Shown: positions 60,727 to 64,000 of the stretch, in pieces
Layout of the letters: the number at the start of each line of letters is the position of its first letter
Numbering within the stretch: the stretch's first letter is position 1
Source: JAHCHG01 sp965214585
GTDB lineage: Bacteria > Acidobacteriota > Blastocatellia > Pyrinomonadales > Pyrinomonadaceae
NCBI GenBank assembly: GCA_965214585.1
Contig: OZ243957.1
Span: 186,001 to 250,000 of the forward strand
DNA: 64,000 nucleotides
Reading direction: 5' to 3'
The notes under the pieces: generated by a model
The model's database searches: none
The model's input: the letters and a program-made list of their open reading frames with translations, nothing else
What the model was told of the DNA's origin: nothing
Made by a program: the position numbers and the translations under genes

Positions 60727-60842
60727 TGTCAGCAGCGTTGACGTGCGCCGACTCGCTCTTTTTATTCAATGACGCATCGGCTTACGCACGACGCTACTGA
60801 CTTTGTGTATCTTGTCAGTAGCGTCGGCGTGAGCCGATGCGT
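60727..60842. repeat. GTCAGCAGCGT palindrome family, copy 3
   Basis: GTCAGCAGCGTTGACGTGCG (60728) and two further arms, CGCATCGGCTTACGCACGAC and GTCAGTAGCGTCGGCGTGAG, form a composite of nested inverted segments between gspE and gspF. Same family as 11628-11707 and 44901-44985. The gspF stop codon is 4 bases beyond it. Confidence 0.8.
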
Positions 60843-60845
60843 TCT

Positions 60846-62078
60846 TTATCTTCCGCCGAACGGACCTGATGAAATCGTGTTAATGATCGGCAGATAAATC
60901 GCCAAAAGAATCGAAACGACGATTCCAGCCATAAAAACTAAAATTATCGGTTCGATCAAAGTCGTCAATTGCTCTAATTTGACTTCCGCTTCGGCATCGT
61001 AAAAGTTCGCCACTTCGTCGAGCATTTCGCGCAGACTTCCCGAATTTTCGCCGATTCCGATCATATCGAGGGCGAGTTCCGGCATCCAGTTCGCTTTTTC
61101 GAGCGATTCCGTAAACTGCCGACCTTCGCGGATCATCGGCAAAACATTCTGACTGCGGCGGCGCAATTCTAAATTCGTAATTGAATCTGAAGCGATGTCC
61201 CACGAATCGGGAACGGTTATTCCGCCGGACAAAAGCGTTGACAGAGATTGCGCCAACTGCGATGTCGTCATTTGTTTTATCAACGCGCCGACGATGGGAA
61301 GTTTAAGCAGAAGTTTGTGCAAAAGCAGTTTTCCCGACGGGGTTCTGAGCCAGACGACAAGCGCGGCGATCAAAACCGTAGCCATCGGCAGAACCCACCA
61401 AATATTATTGGCAAGTCCGGTTGAAATTGATAAAACAATGACGGTGATTGTCGGCAAACCTTGATTCGTGCTGAGTCCTTTAAATAATTCCGACATTCGC
61501 GGCACAATATATAAAGTCAAAAATGCGACCATAAAAGTCGCCGCCGTCATCAAAAAAAGCGGATAAGCGAGCGCACTTCGTAGTTTTCTCGAAATCCCGA
61601 CGCTGCGTTTTAAATACTCGACAAATCTGGCTAAAACTTCGTCGAGCGCACCGCTTTTCTCGCCCGCGTAAAGCGAAGCCGTGTAGATTTTCGGAAAACT
61701 TCCCTGCGCTTCAAACGCTTCGGAAAGCGCGACTCCGCTTTTAATTTTTTCTTCGACATCGGCTAGAATCGTTCGCAAATTTGAAGACTGCGAACGCGTT
61801 TTAAGTAAATTAATCGCCTGCAAAACGGGAATTCCGGCTCGCAAAAGTGCGGAAAGCTGCTGATTAAAAAGCAGAAAATCATTTTGTTTGACGCGCCCTT
61901 TGCTCGCTTTTCCGCCGGACAAAATGCCGCGCAAACCCTGTTCGGAACTGGAGATGTCGAAAACTTTGTAGCCTTCTTCTTCCAGACGCGAACGCGCATC
62001 GCCCGCCGCGTTTGCCTCGACGATGCGCGTTAAAATCTCGCCCGAAGGCGTTCCCAGACGACATATAAATTCAGCCAT
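60846..62078 (-). CDS. gspF: Type II secretion / pilus inner-membrane platform protein
   Basis: The 410-residue protein has two GspF/PilC domains: DFLLFNQQLSALLRAGIPVLQAINLL (first) and QMTTSQLAQSLSTLLSGGITVPDSWDI (second). It has three transmembrane helices, the last at the C-terminus (PIILVFMAGIVVSILLAIYLPI). The N-terminal part (about 50 residues) is the usual cytoplasmic extension. First gene of the secretion operon, with a promoter-like element and a palindrome just upstream. Confidence 0.92.
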   Translation of the reverse strand: MAEFICRLGTPSGEILTRIVEANAAGDARSRLEEEGYKVFDISSSEQGLRGILSGGKASKGRVKQNDFLLFNQQLSALLRAGIPVLQAINLLKTRSQSSNLRTILADVEEKIKSGVALSEAFEAQGSFPKIYTASLYAGEKSGALDEVLARFVEYLKRSVGISRKLRSALAYPLFLMTAATFMVAFLTLYIVPRMSELFKGLSTNQGLPTITVIVLSISTGLANNIWWVLPMATVLIAALVVWLRTPSGKLLLHKLLLKLPIVGALIKQMTTSQLAQSLSTLLSGGITVPDSWDIASDSITNLELRRRSQNVLPMIREGRQFTESLEKANWMPELALDMIGIGENSGSLREMLDEVANFYDAEAEVKLEQLTTLIEPIILVFMAGIVVSILLAIYLPIINTISSGPFGGR

Positions 62079-62096
62079 AATTTGTTCTACTCTGAG

Positions 62097-62120
62097 ATTA
62101 TACCGACAACTTTAAAGTTG
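62097..62120 (-). promoter_or_regulatory. Promoter/operator candidate of the secretion operon
   Basis: A TATAAT box (62097-62102, minus strand) is followed 5' by the perfect palindrome CAACTTTAAAGTTG (62107-62120), located in the spacer region. A convincing -35 box is not seen, which is what an activated or repressed promoter could look like. Confidence 0.35.
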
Positions 62121-62235
62121 CTTATGAAGTATTTAACCACGAAGGAACACGAAGATTTCACGAAATAAAGAAATTGGTATAGCCGACTGCGAGCCGGCAA
62201 ATAAAAAATGTTAAAATTTGATAAATAAAAAACTT

Positions 62236-62417
62236 AGAAGCTGTTTGATAATTGTATCGCAGGCTTCCAGCCGGCTGTCTTGGTGGCTTCCAGCCGCCAA
62301 ATTTATCTGTTTTTCCCGCCAATTCGAGTAAGTAACGCTCGAATTGGCGGCTGGAAGCCACCAAGACAGCCGCCAAGATGGTGGCGATACATTTTTTTGA
62401 ATTTCCAAACAGCTTCT
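62236..62417. repeat. 182-bp element, copy 3
   Basis: AGAAGCTGTTTGATAATT at the left end and CCAAACAGCTTCT at the right end. Internal sequence like copies 30208-30389 and 44018-44200; its right inner part differs slightly (CAGCCGCCAAGATGGTGGCG). A CACGAAGGAACACGAAG tract precedes it (about 62136-62160). The 598-base gap 62079-62676 contains the operon promoter, this repeat and the VWA gene promoter. Confidence 0.9.
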
Positions 62418-62617
62418 CAGTGTCTTCTTCGTGATTAATCTCCTCTGAAAATTAAATCTCTCAAGCGGCATTCTAATCTTAAAATTCATAAATTTAAAAT
62501 TCGCCGCCGGTTTTTATCACGCAATTCTGCGGCATTTGTTGCAAACATACGGCAAATTTTGAAATGTTATATACTTGAAACAACTAATTTTTGAGAAATC
62601 ACATCAAAAAATCAATC

Positions 62618-62646
62618 TTGCAGAAATAAATTTCGTTAAATAGAAT
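62618..62646 (+). promoter_or_regulatory. Promoter of the VWA protein gene
   Basis: TTGCAG (62618-62623), 17-base spacer, TAGAAT (62641-62646), 31 bases before the GTG start. Confidence 0.5.
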
Positions 62647-62676
62647 ATACTTAAAAGTAAACGGAGAAAACAGCTT

Positions 62677-63666
62677 GTGAAAAATGTCTTACCTGCCAAA
62701 CGATATTCCAAATTATTTTGGGCGAACCTTTTAGTTGTAGTTCTTCTGTTCGGAACTTTTGCCGCTTTTGCTCAAACGCCGGAAGCTACGCCGCCGGTTG
62801 ATGAAAAAGACGATGTGCCGATCAGGGTAAAAACCGATTTAGTAACTTTGACTCTGACCGTCACAGACCTTTTCGGGCGTTACGTTTCCGGTCTGAAAAA
62901 AGATGCCTTTAAGGTTTACGACGAAAAGGAAGAACAGGAAATCACGTTTTTCAGCGATGCCGACGCGCCCGCTTCGGTTGGGATTCTGTTTGACGTTTCC
63001 GATTCGATGAATACGGAAAAAATCTCGAAAGCGAGAAACGCGCTCGAAAAATTCATCAATACGAGCCATCCTGCCGACGAATATTATCTGATCGCATTTA
63101 ACAGCCGCGCCCAACTTCTGCTTGACCGCACGCGCGACGGCGACGCGGTTTTGAGAAAATTAACGCTCGTCGAACCGAAAAACAACACCGCGCTTTACGA
63201 TGCCTGCTATCTCGGAATCGAGCGCGTTACGCGCGGCACGCGTCAGAAAAAAGCACTCCTTATTATCAGCGACGGACAGGATAATTCTTCGCGCTACAAT
63301 TTCCGCGAAGTGCGGCGTTTGATGAAGGAATCCGATGTCGTCGTTTACGCCGTCGGAATCCTCGACGGCAGAGATATGGGCAGCATTACCGGAATTCAAG
63401 GACAGGCTTTTCTCGACGAACTGACTTCGGTTACGGGCGGAAAATCTTTCTATCCGCAAACCGATGTCGAACTCGACGAGATTTTTGAACGCATCGCGCT
63501 CGAACTTCGCCACCAATATTCCGTCGGCTACACGCCGAAAGATTTCAAGCCCGACGGCGAATGGCACAAAGTTAAAGTTAAGGTCAAACCTCCCAGAGGT
63601 TTTCCGCGTCTAACCGTCAGAAGTCGGGACGGTTACTATGCCACTCCGAAAACCAGTTATCCTTAG
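62677..63666 (+). CDS. Secreted VWA-domain protein of the acidobacterial VWFA-related type
   Basis: The 329-residue protein has a signal peptide (LFWANLLVVVLLFGTFAAFAQ) and a VRVKTDLVTLTLTVTDLFGRYVSGLKKDAFKVYDE segment, followed by a von Willebrand A domain. The metal-binding motif is DVSDSMN (Asp-x-Ser-x-Ser), with TALYDACYLG and ISDGQDNSS as further ligand segments. The C-terminus is QYSVGYTPKDFKPDGEWHKVKVKVK. From memory this is the 'VWFA-related Acidobacterial domain' architecture; function unknown, but secretion is likely. The GTG start follows ACGGAGAAAAC. The next gene is a similar protein 25 bases downstream. Confidence 0.88.
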   Translation: MKNVLPAKRYSKLFWANLLVVVLLFGTFAAFAQTPEATPPVDEKDDVPIRVKTDLVTLTLTVTDLFGRYVSGLKKDAFKVYDEKEEQEITFFSDADAPASVGILFDVSDSMNTEKISKARNALEKFINTSHPADEYYLIAFNSRAQLLLDRTRDGDAVLRKLTLVEPKNNTALYDACYLGIERVTRGTRQKKALLIISDGQDNSSRYNFREVRRLMKESDVVVYAVGILDGRDMGSITGIQGQAFLDELTSVTGGKSFYPQTDVELDEIFERIALELRHQYSVGYTPKDFKPDGEWHKVKVKVKPPRGFPRLTVRSRDGYYATPKTSYP

Positions 63667-63690
63667 AGAGTTTTTTTTTGACGGATCAAG

Positions 63691-64000
63691 ATGATTAGAA
63701 AAAAATACGGTATTTCAATACTTTTGTTTTGTATCAGCGCGGCTTTGTTTTTTGCTTTTTTCAATTATCCGAAAATTGCCGCGCAAACTGCTAATCCGGC
63801 GGAAAACCGCGCGAGGAAAGTTTTCTCGCCGACACCTACGCCCGTTAGGTCGCCCGTTAAAACTCCTGTTGATGATGATTTCTATATCGAACCGCCGCCG
63901 CCGCCGGTTGAAGATGTAGTCGGTCCGATTATTGTCAAAACCGAACTCGTAAACTTGGATGTCCGCGTAATTGACCGAAATAATCGTCCGATCAATAACC
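63691..64000 (+). CDS. Second VWA-type acidobacterial secreted protein, truncated by window edge
   Basis: ATG 63691 after an ACGGATCAAG stretch. The visible 103 codons encode a signal peptide (ILLFCISAALFFAFF... AAQ), a Pro/Thr-rich spacer (SPTPTPVRSPVKTPV) and the start of VKTELVNLDVRVIDRNNRPI, which parallels the beginning of the preceding VWA protein. Its C-terminal part is beyond the window, so the VWA domain itself is inferred from the parallel. Confidence 0.75.
   Translation, partial: MIRKKYGISILLFCISAALFFAFFNYPKIAAQTANPAENRARKVFSPTPTPVRSPVKTPVDDDFYIEPPPPPVEDVVGPIIVKTELVNLDVRVIDRNNRPINN

Overview
The window looks like a chromosomal segment of an acidobacterium of the Blastocatellia / Pyrinomonadaceae type. 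This is an inference from content, not a database result. The pointers are two adjacent von Willebrand-type secreted proteins of the kind common in Acidobacteria, a 1008-residue TonB-type receptor with an N-terminal carboxypeptidase-regulatory-like domain, a secretin with a C-terminal cohesin-like region, a bacilliredoxin (YtxJ), and intergenic regions full of palindromic and low-complexity repeats. Base composition is moderate. There is no rRNA, tRNA, CRISPR array, integrase or transposase that I can recognise.

Layout. 1-13 kb (mostly minus strand): a release-factor-like baeRF protein cut by the left edge, a small gene with an in-frame stop, a LysM lytic transglycosylase, lon, nrdR, a DUF4197 protein, a decayed gpmA tail, a DUF433 gene, gpmA, folC, and an ECF sigma factor with a membrane partner. 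13-22.7 kb: accD, an inositol monophosphatase family protein, a ferritin-like protein, an M28 peptidase, mtnA, a macrodomain protein and a glycogen/glucan phosphorylase. 22.8-27.4 kb: the most unusual locus, a polymorphic-toxin array. It has one full toxin gene with its putative immunity gene, two start-less 'orphan' toxin tips each with its own immunity gene, and one decayed repeat. All four share a homologous linker module, and two copies read as identical over 208 bp. 27.4-34.3 kb: small conserved genes, an isoaspartyl peptidase, a CAP-domain protein and a phytoene/squalene synthase. 34.5-40 kb: coaBC, a YhcG-type nuclease, a family-4 uracil-DNA glycosylase, a MazE/AbrB-Doc toxin-antitoxin pair with a small extra ORF, a cysteine-free glycosylase paralogue and a NUDIX hydrolase. 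40-45 kb: the translation cluster rplM-rpsI-rpsB-tsf-pyrH-frr. 45-53 kb (minus): TonB receptor, DUF5666 protein, and an ECF sigma / DUF4870 / anti-sigma / membrane-protein operon. 53-62 kb (minus): a type II secretion / type IV pilus-like operon (gspF, gspE, a Uma2 nuclease gene, gspD, two pseudopilins, a PilM/GspL-like protein). The right edge holds two VWA proteins, the second truncated.

Two themes run across the window. First, several dispersed repeat families are present in two or three copies each: a ~182-bp element, a ~140-bp element with 32-bp inverted ends, and a 33-bp-arm palindrome. Second, low-complexity repeat tracts of the intergenic type occur in frame inside proteins (coaBC, isoaspartyl peptidase, phytoene synthase, UDG, the NrdR tail and both pseudopilin leaders), always at linkers or termini.

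Gene functions are assigned from recognisable motifs read by eye. Several small proteins and all three immunity candidates remain unassigned.
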